NCBI GenBank assembly: GCA_963682175.1
Contig: OY821786.1
Location: 27,674,501 to 27,738,500, forward strand
Direction: 5' to 3'
DNA length: 64,000 nt
DNA from: Triglochin maritima
Taxonomy: Eukaryota; Streptophyta; Magnoliopsida; Alismatales; Juncaginaceae
Shown: positions 10,274 through 20,731 of the stretch, one piece after another
Layout: each line of letters opens with the position of its first letter
How positions within the stretch are numbered: position 1 is the stretch's first letter
Notes under the pieces: model-generated
What the model was told of the DNA's origin: nothing
What the model saw: the letters and a program-made list of their open reading frames with translations, nothing else
Database searches by the model: none
Position numbers and translations under genes: made by a program

Positions 10274-11732
10274 GTACAGACTGAGCCAATTGGCCCATCT
10301 GAAGCTCTAGAGATTTGATAGTCTGCTGATTTGAAGTGAGAACTTGACTCGTGGTTGACATAAAATTTTTCATTGAGTTTTCAAGTCCACGAGTCAAGGT
10401 CTCAAGCGAATTGAATCGGGTTTCCATATTATTGGAATTTAGGAAACCCGATTGATTGGTGGTTTGTGCTTGGGGTGGCTGATAGGAATGTGCATGCATG
10501 GGAGGTTGGTGTGACTGGTAAGGTGGTCTAGAGGAGTTTGGAGGACCACCCGGGGCATTAGTTTGGTTCCATGAAAAATTGGGGTGGTTCCTCCATCCAG
10601 GATTATAAGATGATGAGTATGGGTCATTCCTAGCTCTGTCATAGATGGCGTTGACACGCTCCATCTCAGGAGGAATGGACTCACACTCGCTCTCTACATG
10701 ACCTATCCTACCACATGAATGACAAGGAACTGGACCAGATGTGGACATGTGAGGTGCACCTTGTTGGTTTTGGAGCTCAATCAAATCCATACGGCGCATT
10801 AAGGCCACCATGCGTGCCTCGGTGGCCGTAGTGGTATCGATAGCAAATGCGGTACCCGATCTAGTCGAGTTTGCATTCGCGATCCTCGCTCCTATACTAG
10901 ATGATGCAGGTGGTTCCCTCACACTCTCCCACTGCATGGTTTTCTCAGCGAGGTCCTCTAGGAAGGCCCATGCCTCCCTTTCATCCTTTCCCAAGAACTC
11001 TCCTTGACACATGGACTCAAGGAGCGTTCTGGACGGGATGTGAAGACCCTCATACACAATCTGACAAAGACGCCACAACTCAATGCCATGGTGAGGGCAC
11101 GAGGATAGTAGCTCTTTGAACCTCTCAAGATATGCATGAAATGGTTCGGTCTCATGTTGATAGAACGAATTGATTTCGTTCCTCAATTTTTGAGTCCGAT
11201 GATTAGGAAAATACTTCTTGAGGAATGCAGATTGAAACTCATCCCAAGTCCTAAAGGAATTCGCCTGGTTGCTGTACAACCACTTCTTGGCGTCATCCTT
11301 TAGTGCAAAAGGAACGAGCCTAAGATGGATGGAGTCTGTGCTAAGTTGTTGCAGCTTGAACATAGCACAGACCTCCTCAAATTCCCTAAGAAAGATATAG
11401 GGGTCACCTTTCCCAGTGAAATGAGGGAGCATGGAAATGAATTGAGGCTTAACCTCAAAATGGTTCCCATTAGCCTCTGGTAATACGATGCATGAGGGTA
11501 GAGCTGTACGGCTCGGGTAGCATCGATCACGTAGAGGTATGGGAACGACAACTGGAAGCACTGGTCGAACAGGTGGGTCCAGCAACTGCTTCTCCTCACG
11601 GAAATTAGCAGCCATTGAACCCAGACTGCGTGTGACACGAGAGGAGGAAGGTGTCGAGAAATCGATGATCGAAGTCGGATTGACAACGCTCCTCGTCAAA
11701 CGACCACTCTCGTCTCGTGTCCACGAAAGCAT
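10248..11732 (-). CDS. A1 gag, capsid-like core and zinc knuckle
   Basis: The start is the ATG at 11732 (MLSWTRDESG), conserved in A2 and A3; the frame upstream offers only TTG. The retrotransposon gag core runs from PHFTGKGDPYIFLREFEEV through WLYSNQ, FLKKYFPNH and FYQHETEPFHAYLERFKEL (about residues 110-235). A CCHC knuckle, CHSCGRIGHVESEC, is encoded at about 10689-10730. A predicted coiled coil follows and ends in HERE. The stop at 10248 results from the CT-repeat contraction; without it the frame would run into protease. 494 codons are otherwise uninterrupted, consistent with a young insertion. Confidence 0.85.
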   Translation of the reverse strand: MLSWTRDESGRLTRSVVNPTSIIDFSTPSSSRVTRSLGSMAANFREEKQLLDPPVRPVLPVVVPIPLRDRCYPSRTALPSCIVLPEANGNHFEVKPQFISMLPHFTGKGDPYIFLREFEEVCAMFKLQQLSTDSIHLRLVPFALKDDAKKWLYSNQANSFRTWDEFQSAFLKKYFPNHRTQKLRNEINSFYQHETEPFHAYLERFKELLSSCPHHGIELWRLCQIVYEGLHIPSRTLLESMCQGEFLGKDEREAWAFLEDLAEKTMQWESVREPPASSSIGARIANANSTRSGTAFAIDTTTATEARMVALMRRMDLIELQNQQGAPHMSTSGPVPCHSCGRIGHVESECESIPPEMERVNAIYDRARNDPYSSSYNPGWRNHPNFSWNQTNAPGGPPNSSRPPYQSHQPPMHAHSYQPPQAQTTNQSGFLNSNNMETRFNSLETLTRGLENSMKNFMSTTSQVLTSNQQTIKSLELQMGQLAQSVHERERVFS

Positions 11733-12836
11733 GCACAAAGGTGCACACACAGACCACAACTCTTTTTTTTTTCTTTTTTTTTTGAAGAATGTACGTAGGG
11801 GAGAAGACGGGGGAACACAGGAGAGAAAGAATGACTCAGGAGAGAAATGAAGAAGTCCTTATGCTACGGCAGATGGGTACAGGTAGAAGCACACAAGCAA
11901 ACAAGGCTCAAGCAATCCTAAGGTCGCTATAGGTCCTTACAGCTAGACGACGCCTAACTGCGAGGTCACACGGCCTCAACACGCCTCACCTCCCTACAAC
12001 GAGGACCACAAAGCCCAGCAAGTGAGCCAAGATCCGGGGATCTCGTCTCTCCTACTATCGACAAAGTGGACAACGCCGATCAGGTCATGACGGTCGGGAC
12101 CGGATCACTCTCCTAATGCGTCCAAGATCCTTAGGGCCAATGTCTACTTGATTTTAAAATTAGGCTCTTGATTAGTGTGGTTTTTGGGGCGAAGGAAAGG
12201 GTGATGAAATCCCCCACCTTATCTTTTATGGGACAGCCCCTCCTTAGTAGCGTTTTGGAGTCCTAATCTAGCAATCAACTCTCCAAACAAAACGCTCAAC
12301 TCACACTTGTTTCAATGCACTTCCTACTAACTAATGCATGTTCATACGAAATGCATGAATGAGAGTAGAAGGTGCGTACCTCACGCCAGCTCTCAGCAAC
12401 AGAAAATAAAGCTAAGATAAAAGACAATCTAAATGCCTAAGTCACATACATGATGCATGACCTAAACAACAAGAATGCCTAATCTTTTGCTTTGAGTTTT
12501 AGGGTCCAAGTTGCTTAAAGGATGTTGATTATGGATATGGGAACAAACTATAAGTCAAAACATGCCAAATTAAATCCCAGATCACTACATCAATTATGAA
12601 AACCGACCAAAGAAATAAGAGAGCAAACAGAGCTTACCAGACCGCCAATTGGCGGTCTCAGGCCGCTGATTAGCGGTCTGAAGTGCCCAGATTGACTCAA
12701 AACTTCTCCAGGCGTTCCTATGGACGACTCCAAGTCTCCTGAAACAAAGCAAAACTACAAAACACAAATTAAATCCACTCGAATCGTCCAAACAAGAGTC
12801 TGGACTGGCACCTCCCCGGTAACGGCGCCAAAAACT
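11733..12836 (-). other. A1 leader with primer binding site
   Basis: 1.1 kb of untranslated leader lies between the 5' LTR and gag. The primer site at 12813-12830 reads TGGCGCCGTTACCGGGGA on the element strand, complementary to the 3' end of plant tRNA-Asp with one mismatch. Two self-complementary sequences follow at 12639-12658 (perfect 20-bp palindrome AGACCGCCAATTGGCGGTCT) and about 12661-12680. The rest has blocks shared with the C1, A2, A3, E2, E4 and E6 leaders, but no convincing gene. Confidence 0.85.
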
Positions 12837-14249
12837 TGTTGAACGTTTTATTTTAAACCGCAAGTGCACGGCCGCGATGAAGCGGTGGCAAGTACGGGTC
12901 GTCCTCAGGGAGGTGAGCAGCCTCTTGTTTGCACGAAATCAAGTGGCAAAAATAGGGGGAAGAAAGTTGTTTACGCTACTCTACACTAAACTACTCTAAG
13001 AAGTATGAAATGTGAAAGAAGCAAACAAACGATGAAATAAGAACTAAGCTAAGAACAAAACAAGAATGCTGGAATTTCAGGAATGGGAAACCCCTAAGGG
13101 GTGGAGTGAGTGCACACAAGCAAAGAGGTGGGTGTAGAATACATTCTTTAAGCACATGAAGGTGGTGTTTATCAAGCATAGGAAGTGTCTAAATGTTATG
13201 GCAAAACCTATCAATCTATTCACCAACTTAGTTGATTAACATTTACATATGCAAGGTGTTTATTTCAGAACCTAAACAAGCATGAGAGGTGTCTAATCAT
13301 TTTGGCAAAACTCATCAAGTTGTAAATTCTATCCTAAACAAGCAAGCATACATTCATGTTTAATCAACACATTGAAATTAAAGCATTCATCCCATTCTCT
13401 AATGCATGTATGTACATCTACTCCACCCCCCAAAGGGGATGGAACTACTCACTAAACATTACACTAATTATTAAACTATGGAAAGAAAGCATATTAAAAC
13501 TAAGCTAGAATTAAAAGACGATTAAACTAAAACATGCACAACAATAAAAGAAGCATAAAACAAACAATGAAAGAAACATAAAACTTTATTGATAAAATGA
13601 CTCACATTAAAAGTAGCATCCTCCTACTTTAGTGTGTGCTTCAAGGCCTCACTTCTAGTAGGAAGAATAACCACTTAAAATATGGAGTGATTACAAAAGG
13701 AGGTGAAGAGTTCTATTTATAGGCATGGAAAAAGCTAATCCGGGACAATCCCCCGATGTGGGACTAAACAGATACCACAAATAGCCTAAACATCCTCCAA
13801 TACATGTGCGGGAGAAATTTGAGCGCATTTGGGCCAAAAGTGACCGCCAATTAGCGGTCTTGGACCGCTAATTAGCGGTCTACAGTATCCGGATTGCTCT
13901 GGAATTTCTTGTGGGCTTTTCTGGAAGGCTTTGTTGGTATTTGATGCATCTATTTTGCATGTTGAAGCTCCGACCCGAATAGAATTGTCAAAATACTCCC
14001 CATAATGGTGTGAAGTATTCTGTTTTACTCTTAGGTCCCTCTGTCTTACGATCAGGTCCTTCTCCTTTGCATCTTGGTCCCCAGATCTCACAATCCAGTC
14101 CTTTTTCCCAGCTTTTGGGTCCTTTTATGCTTCATCTCTTCAAACCTAATTATTCCTGAAAACTAAACATAAAACTCGTAACATAGCATTGTTTAGGTGA
14201 AAGATAATGGATATAAGATACAAATATGAGCATGAAATGATGTCAATCA
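12837..14249 (-). repeat. A1 5' LTR
   Basis: This is the upstream LTR on the minus strand and the template for the transcript start. It contains the promoter at 13713-13764 and two dyads at 13842-13859 and 13863-13880. It is the same length as the 3' LTR. Right of it the LINE1 ORF2 frame resumes after ggaat. Confidence 0.93.
13713..13764 (-). promoter_or_regulatory. A1 LTR promoter: USE-like element plus TATA box
   Basis: On the element strand GTCCCACATCG (complement of 13754-13764) is followed after 32 bp by TATAAATAG (complement of 13713-13721). The first fits the plant snRNA upstream sequence element, RTCCCACATCG. Between them is an imperfect inverted repeat, GGGGGATTGTCCC. C1 has the same pair with the same spacing. 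Transcription would start about 30 bp past the TATA box. The assignment rests on motif match and spacing only. Confidence 0.65.
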
Positions 14250-14254
14250 GGAAT

Positions 14255-15360
14255 GAAGCGGTTGGCTGCTGTATCGTGGCAGGACATATGCACTACGAGG
14301 CGGGAAGGAGGCCTCAGCTTGCGTCGATTGGTGGATTGGAACAATGCAGGCCTTCTACATTTATTTTGGATCATTGCGTCACATGATACATCCCTTTGGG
14401 CCTCTTGCTTGCGGAGTAAGTACCTAAGGAGGAAGACTATATGGATAATGCGGCCTCCAGAAAATTGCTCTTGGGCGTGGCGAGGTCTCATGAGAGTTCG
14501 GAATACGGCAAGGGAGAAAATGATTTTCAGACTAGGTGATGGGCGGAGGGTGAAGTTCTTTGAGGATCCTTGGTGTGGCCCGCCACTTCTAACCTTTCCG
14601 GAGGGGGAGAGAATGAGGTATGATCTAGGGGTCCCACAGGATATCACCGTGTCCCACTTCCTCGAAGATGGTATGTGGAGAGTGCCTCGACTACGCTCCC
14701 GAGCTCTCACACAACTTGGGGCCCGATTGCCTACCATCCAGGTGGACCGGGGGGGAGGATGAGCTCTCATGGATGGGTGCCTCTCGAAGCACACTTACCT
14801 TGAGGGATACGTGGGAGTGGGTCAAGCTGGACCGACCCATCGTGAGGTGGGGGACAATGGTGTGACACAAATGGGTTGTCCCAAAGCATGCGTTAACATT
14901 ATGGAGGACAATGCATGGGAAGCTACCTACTCATGATATGATGAGACGGAGGGGGTTAAAGCTATGCATGGTGTCAAGGTGTGCACTATGTAAGAATGCC
15001 TACGAGGAGTTAAAGCACCTGTTTTGGGAGTGCCCATTCGTACATATTGTATGGGAAGAAATCCGGAGGATCGGAGGAGATATGGGTAACATGGTTGCAG
15101 CTACTCTCGAGGAGATTTATAGGATTCAGACATGGAGTACACCTACAAAGCATGGGGCACTAACACTGAAGTTAGCTTTAGGAGCTATGGTGTTCGAGTG
15201 CTGGGCTGAACGGAATAGGCGATGTATGGAGGGTGAGGAACGACGAGTGGAGTCCATTATTCAGCAAGTGAAGGATGTGATTCGGATAAAAGGGCTTGGT
15301 ATACTGGAAGGAAAGGGAGACGAGCATGAGAGGGTGACATTTGCGACAACATGGAGGTAG
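14255..15360 (+). pseudogene. LINE1 ORF2, C-terminal part with zf-RVT domain
   Basis: This continues ORF2 after A1: KRLAAVSWQDIC, then GLSLRRLVDWN, the thumb/connection region of plant L1 ORF2. The zf-RVT domain is seen in VPKHALTLWR, CALCKNAYEELKHLFWECPF and ECWAERNRR. The ORF ends with TTWR at 15360. Defects: a frameshift near 14760 and TGA at 14863-14865 in MV*HKW, where LINE2 retains Trp (MVWHKF). The domain lies downstream of RT in plant LINEs; its exact role in retrotransposition is not settled. Confidence 0.88.
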
Positions 15361-15613
15361 AAATGGGTCTCTTTCTTTCGTTGGTGCAGATTTAAATTAT
15401 GTAATAGCTAAGCAATACGGGGCATGCTGTAATTCATTGTCGTAGACGGTGGAACTTGTGATAGAAGTGTGCTAGATTCGAATCTGAGCTTGTACCCACC
15501 AAGTTCCGAATGCCTTGGTTGTGTGTTTGTTGGGTTGGTTTGTATGTAAGTCCGTTTACACAAATCAATAAAATTCGAGGCTGCGCCTCCCTTTTGCTTT
15601 GCAAAAAAAAAAA
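15361..15613 (+). terminator. LINE1 3' UTR: AATAAA, short hairpin and poly(A) tail
   Basis: This is the 3' end of the LINE. AATAAA lies at 15567-15572, followed by the inverted repeat GAGGC-TGC-GCCTC (15577-15589), the sequence CCTTTTGCTTTGC and the A tail. LINE2 ends with the same arrangement, so this is an element end rather than chance A-richness. The tail joins the target duplication at 15614. Confidence 0.85.
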
Positions 15614-16546
15614 GATAAGAGTGGAGACCCATTAGATGGTTATGGAAATTATATAAAGCTCAAGGGATTAAGATAACACACACTTAATACACTACATGAT
15701 TATATCACATATTTCTCCACCCCCCAAATGGGGATGGAACTACTCACACATATTTAAACTAACTACTCTAACAAAATGAAGCATTATACTGAAATGAAAC
15801 TACACTAATCAAGCAAGAAATATTAAAGAAGCTTAAAAGGAAAAGAAAGACGGAACATGCATGCACAAATTAAAAGACACGATCAAAAGAAACTAGAACA
15901 ATTATTTTATTAACAATGACTCACATTGAAGGTAGCATTCTTCTCCACCTTGAGTTTTTGCTTCAAGGCTCACTCCTTAGTAGAGAGAATGCCACCAAGC
16001 AATGGGTGATTACAATGGAAGGTGAAGAGTTCTATTTATAGGCATGGAAAAAGCTAATCCGGGACAATCCCCCAACGTGGGACTAAACAAATACCAAAAA
16101 TAGAGTAAGAATACACTAATACACGTGCCCGCCAAAGATTAGCGGATCCGGAGCCAAACAGACCGCCAATTGGCGGTCTATTGGTTCTGGATCGAGCTCC
16201 TTTTTGTTGTGGGCTTGTCTTGATGTATTTGTTGGTCTTGGATGCATCTACCTCGCTTGTTGGAGCTCCGACCCGAATAGAATTGTCAAAATACTCCCCA
16301 TGATGGTGTGGAGTTTTCTGTTTTGCTCTTAGGTCCTTCTGTCTTACGTTTAGGTCCTTCTCCTTTGCATCTTAGTCCCTAGGTCTCAAAATTAAGTCCT
16401 TTTTCCTACTTTTGGGTCTTTTCATGACTCTTCTCTTCAAACCTCTTTATTTCTGAAATTCAAACATAAAACTCGTCACGTAGCATTGCTTAGGTGTAAG
16501 ATAATGGATATAAGATACAGATATGAGCATGAAATGATGTCAATCT
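15614..16546 (-). repeat. Solo LTR (C1-type), right part
   Basis: This is the remainder of the LTR started at 438. The reverse complement covers the 5' part of the C1-type LTR up to its start, which reads AGATTGACATC here because the terminal T of TGATTG is changed. It includes the TATA region around 16030-16045, one dyad near 16161 (gaccgccaattggcggtc) and the USE region. ctctc at 16547-16551 matches 433-437. Confidence 0.87.
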
Positions 16547-17763
16547 CTCTCCAACAAACACACTGGTGTGCCAAAACGAGGCGAACAACCTCATTATCCT
16601 TGCTCGACGCACTAGGTGAACAGAAAATGGGTCTCTTCCCCAAGGTATCCTCTAAGGAACTCCCAATACCCTAATTGGCAATGTAGTTGTTTGGTGTCCC
16701 TTCATTTTCAAGAAGATCATGAACTATAGTGAAAGGCAAACTCTTACCAAGTTGTATGAAATTAGGGATATTAGGGAGCACTTGCTCCACCAAAGATGAG
16801 TCCTTAAGAGGGACAACAATAAGATCATGTGGCTCAAGGGACACGAGATAAAAAGATAAAGCACAATGCTGTGCCAACTCATAATGAAACTGGTCCATGC
16901 TATTCTCAGTTTGAATCGAATCCTCCACCAAGTGATCGTGTATTGAAACCCCAAGTCCCACAGACTAACTAGGAGTATGATTTTGATAGATTGTGCTTTG
17001 AATATGTTGATGTGGTGGGGGTTCAATATCACAAGATGAATCCTCATGTTGACAAGAAAGATCACTCTCCTCACGTTCACTCAATCGTGTTGTTATCTGA
17101 CTCACTTGTATTTCCATAGTTTGCAAGGAATTCAAGTTGGACTTCAATACATTTTGAGTGGTTTCCATGAACATTTGGAGGGTTTGTTCTAAAGAATCAA
17201 GTCTGGGGTCAATAGTGAGGTTCATGTTAGAATTTGGGAAATGGATGGGTTGGGTGTTGATAGGCTGAGAATTAGTCCACGTGGCCATCAGTGGTGGCTG
17301 GTAGGTTTGTGGGTATTCGGGAGGAGAATAATGTGGTGGGTATGATGTATAAAAATTGAATCAAAATTGTCTCCCCATGAATCCATCCCTCTTGGGTTGT
17401 TTGCAGATGCATAAAGGTCGCATTGAGCATTTTGGGAAAATGTATGCTCATACTCAGGCTCTGGGGAAACATAAGCACATTCCCCAATAACCTGACCACT
17501 CAACCCGCAACAATCACATGATATGGCTACTGGAGCCACTGGTGCACTAATATCCTCTACCGCATGCATGAAAGATGCCAAAGTTTCTTGTAATGTCTCA
17601 ATTTGTTGACCAACATATGTTCCGACAAACCTAGATGATAGTCTAGCAGTTGGTGTCTCTCTCATATTACCCCAATCTGAAGACTACTTAGCCACACAAT
17701 TAAGATTGTCCCAACCATGCTGGGTGTTAGTCTGAGGCACCCCAGGGTACATGGGTTGAGTAT
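16547..17763 (-). pseudogene. E2 gag-like gene, middle segment
   Basis: The reverse complement is colinear with most of the C1 protein. It encodes a CDCCGLSGQ knuckle (the family His is Gln), the PEPEYEHTFSQNAQ stretch, a coiled-coil region (LEQTLQMFMETTQNVLKSN) and the acidic VEDSIQTENS region. Multiple frameshifts and stops break it. There is no gag core and no protease, as in C1. A solo LTR interrupts it at 17763 and it resumes at 20596. Confidence 0.82.
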
Positions 17764-20595
17764 TGTAAGACCCGCTCTCCTGCTACAATAATAATAATTC
17801 CACTCTCCGCGGTTATGCATAATTAACTTCTTGGAATGTCAAATTGTGTTATGGCATGCTTGTTTGGGTAGATTTGATCGGATTTCTTGTTGGTCGATCG
17901 GGTGCGACACATCGGGCGAGCGCGCGGTTGTTTGACTCGATCGACTCAATTTGGCTCCGAGTGAGTGTAGGGCCGGTTTTGGACTAAAACCGTGTTCAAG
18001 TGACATGGAATTGGAAGGGTTGCATTAGGGTTTGGATGTGCATTTTTGTGGATTTTGGGATGTCTTTGCTGATGCCATTTTTGGCATGTGTTGAGGTGGC
18101 TTGATTTTCCATGAAGGCTTGGAAATTGAAGAGTCCTAGCAAGCTAACAAAAAGTCTCTCCCACCAGCCAACCCTTGCACACCTATTCACCTCCCACACG
18201 TCTCCTCCACCTCTTCCACTCCTCAGCAACGTGGTCAGGCCACTCATGTGGTGATCCAGCAAACTTCAAATCCAGCGAGGCTAGAAGCGACGTCTAGTGC
18301 AACCCGGTGGTGCGGCTAGAAGTTTGGTGGGTAGAATCTCCGGCTAATTTCAGGAAACTTCCTTGCTAATCAGGTATGCTCCTGACCCTTGAAGAGTTTT
18401 GTGGGAGGAGGTGTGGCTGGAGGGCCAGCCAGCACCATGTTGGTGGTTGGTGCAATCGGTTGCACCATCAACCGAGTTCCCTTCTAGCGTGCGCATGGAG
18501 CATGCGCTAGATGGGGCTGGCTGTGGGACAGCCAGAGGGACCGGGGCTCCAGAGAGCTCTGGTAACGTCCGACCAGGAGTGATGAGGTTTCTTCTGGGCT
18601 GAGTTTTGGGGTGGACACGGATCTGGTTGGGTGTGGCTGGTGCACACAAGATCCGACTAGGATTTGTCTTCAACCCTCTTGACTATTTGTTTGGATCAGC
18701 TGGCTGGTCCAGCCCTTCTAGATGGTGGCAGGGGTCAGGAAAAGGGTGTGGAACAACCCTAGGGAGGCTAAGGGTGAGGGGGATCTGGATGGGCTAGCTC
18801 GGTCTGAGCAGAGTGCGCTTTAAAGGGCTAGCCATGCGGTTAATGCACCATGTGCATCAACTTGCTCGGTTGTTGCATCAACTGCTTGGATGAATCTCTA
18901 CTGACCCTCTCCCACCACAGACCTCCTGAGAGGGATACTCTAAGCACGTGGGTTGGAGTGGTCAGGGGCACATGCATCTGGTTGTGAGTCGATTGAACTT
19001 GTTAGCTTGCCTATTGTAAGTTATCGTGTTCTATGTGTTGAATGTGTTTTGCTTTATATGACTTGTTGTGTTTCAGTAGCAAATATAATGTGGTTATGTG
19101 ATCTGGTGTGTGTGTGTATTCCTGATGTTGTAGTCATGCATGCGCATATGAATGTAAACGGGCTCTTCCATATCATGTGCTGATTGTGTCATATTCTAAA
19201 GCAACATATTAACCCGTTGCATGCATGTATGCTAGTTTAGAGATCTATATTGTCTACTGATATTTTATGCATGTTCCAACATGATTATCCTACTGATATA
19301 CATGTAATCCATACCCATATCAACTCTGATCATGCTCTGAGATTTCAGTTATCATCGCATATACACTCTGAAATTAAGGATGCATTCTATCGATTATTGT
19401 GGAGTTTGATTTTGATATATCTAGTTCTAATGCATCATCCTATTGCGTCTTTCATGTCTATATGTTACTGAAGTGAAGTGTTATGATATGGTTATGTATG
19501 ACCCTTAGGATATCAGACCTTATAACATCCTTATCATGACCCGTAGATGTCTCGATTAGCTATTATCTTGATTTGCCGATCCGGTTATGATTGCTTGTTG
19601 TTGTGAGTTTCGTTTGATTCCTGATTGGGATGTTCTGATTTTGATTTGTTTGGGGGCTGTTAGGAGGGTATCCAGATACCTTTCCTTGAGCTCGTTCCAT
19701 ACACTGTAGATGCATTAGATTTTAGATGCTTAAGTAGCTTGCATTGCATTTAATCCGATTAATAATTCTGGGCACGTTCTGTTTTCTGGGCCGACGGGCC
19801 ACGAGTGGGTCCTCTAGCTCCAGAGGCCATTCACATAAGACCTTCACGTTGGGAGGCCAGGCGTAAGATAAGTCATGGGCAGGCGCGCTGCCATTCTGTC
19901 TCAGGATAGGTGTTCCCAAGTTCGCGATGGCACCATGTAGATCACTTGCCGCGAATTGGGACATTTATCTGGCGCACCGCTTTGTGCCGAGCGGTGGGTC
20001 ACTGTCGAGTGACCACTTTTGACCAGAGAGGATGGTGTTCTGGTTCCTTTTGAGGAATGGTTCGGGTGTGCTCGACCGGCACGGCTTATGGAGTCGTAGC
20101 CTTCTGTTGCATTATGTGCTTTTCTGTTTCTGTTTCGGATGCTTGTGTCTTAGATAGATTGCATGCATTCTTCCATATAACTCCGACTGGGCCAGGGGCA
20201 TTCTGGGTTTTCTCTATAGAAAACTCACACATATGTTGATGCGGTGCTTGCAGGTACTTAGATTCCTACAGGGTAGACTGGACGAGTAGTCGAAGATTTT
20301 GTACATGAGGGACACGTCGACCAGATTCTTCAGTTTGTCTTTTGCTTCCGCATTATTTATGATGTATTTCCCTTTTGAACTCGATGTAATGTATTTGACC
20401 TTGTTACCATATATGGATAATCTCTCACTTTTTAGTTATGTTTTATGTTAATCTATCCATGTATGATCTCTCTATTTATTGTCGAGTCATTGTTTGGTAT
20501 GTCCTTTGTAACTCCTTTGATCGTCGCGGAGATCTCTGATCGCGACACTTGTAGTCTTTCCCAGTGTGCATACCGATGATATCGGGGGCGTTACA
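17764..20595 (+). repeat. 2.8 kb solo LTR, probably Ty3/gypsy Tekay-type
   Basis: The sequence starts TGTAAGACCCGC and ends GGGGGCGTTACA, with 5-bp inverted ends TGTAA/TTACA. It is flanked by a perfect 5-bp duplication agtat (17759-17763 and 20596-20600). The flanks join to restore E2 gag. It contains no gag, pol or primer site, only short meaningless frames. Long LTRs with TGTAA ends are typical of Tekay/Del chromoviruses, but family and strand are inferences. No second copy is present in the window for comparison. Confidence 0.8.
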
Positions 20596-20731
20596 AGTAT
20601 ACCACGGAGAGTGATCTTTGTCCCAACAATGAAATTAATGATCACCCATGTAACCATCCTTCTCGACAATAACACTCCTAAATTGAGTACTCTCACCACC
20701 ACGAGATCAAGCTCACAAAACAATTGCTCTA
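20596..20731 (-). pseudogene. E2 gag-like gene, N-terminal segment
   Basis: The reverse complement matches the start of the C1 coding region and the bases just before it (the region around 23390-23490 in C1). On the plus strand it reads gtcccaacaatg, then cccatgtaaccatcc, then ctcaccaccacgag. C1 is inserted directly after it (ctcta at 20727-20731), and E2 continues at 28105 with the leader. It is the third piece of the split gene. Confidence 0.85.

Larger units (their letters stand above)
5648..14249 (-). mobile_element. A1: complete pol-less Athila-derived LTR retrotransposon (gag-protease only)
   Basis: The element is 8602 bp. Both LTRs are 1413 bp (5648-7060 and 12837-14249), each reading TGATTGACATC to GTTCAACA on the element strand. 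The target duplication ggaat is perfect (5643-5647 and 14250-14254). Order on the minus strand: 5' LTR, primer site, leader, gag, protease, about 1.57 kb of noncoding sequence, polypurine tract, 3' LTR. There is no trace of RT, RNase H, integrase or env. By eye the LTRs differ at about a dozen positions, so the insertion is recent. It would depend on another element's polymerase and integrase. Confidence 0.93.
1052..15613 (+). mobile_element. LINE1: near full-length L1-type non-LTR retrotransposon, split by A1
   Basis: This is a complete but inactive LINE. It has a short 5' UTR, ORF1, ORF2, a 3' UTR and a poly(A) tail at about 15603-15613. The host LTR sequence gataagagtggag is found at 1039-1051 and again at 15614-15626, a target duplication of at least 13 bp (up to 16 counting the ambiguous A run). 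Joining the flanks restores the C1-type LTR sequence. Without A1 (5648-14249 plus one duplicated ggaat) it is about 5.95 kb. Both ORFs contain frameshifts and stops. Confidence 0.92.

Noticed and set aside
438..16546. A second full minus-strand element sharing gag with the window start
   Set aside because: The gag pieces at 208-437 and 16547-17763 are consecutive parts of one gene and the LTR between them has ctctc on both sides, so it is a solo LTR, not the end of a separate element.
18350..18800. Several open frames of 60-107 codons inside the 2.8 kb solo LTR
   Set aside because: They overlap on both strands, show no recognisable motif, and the segment is explained as an LTR by its TGTAA/TTACA ends and agtat duplication.
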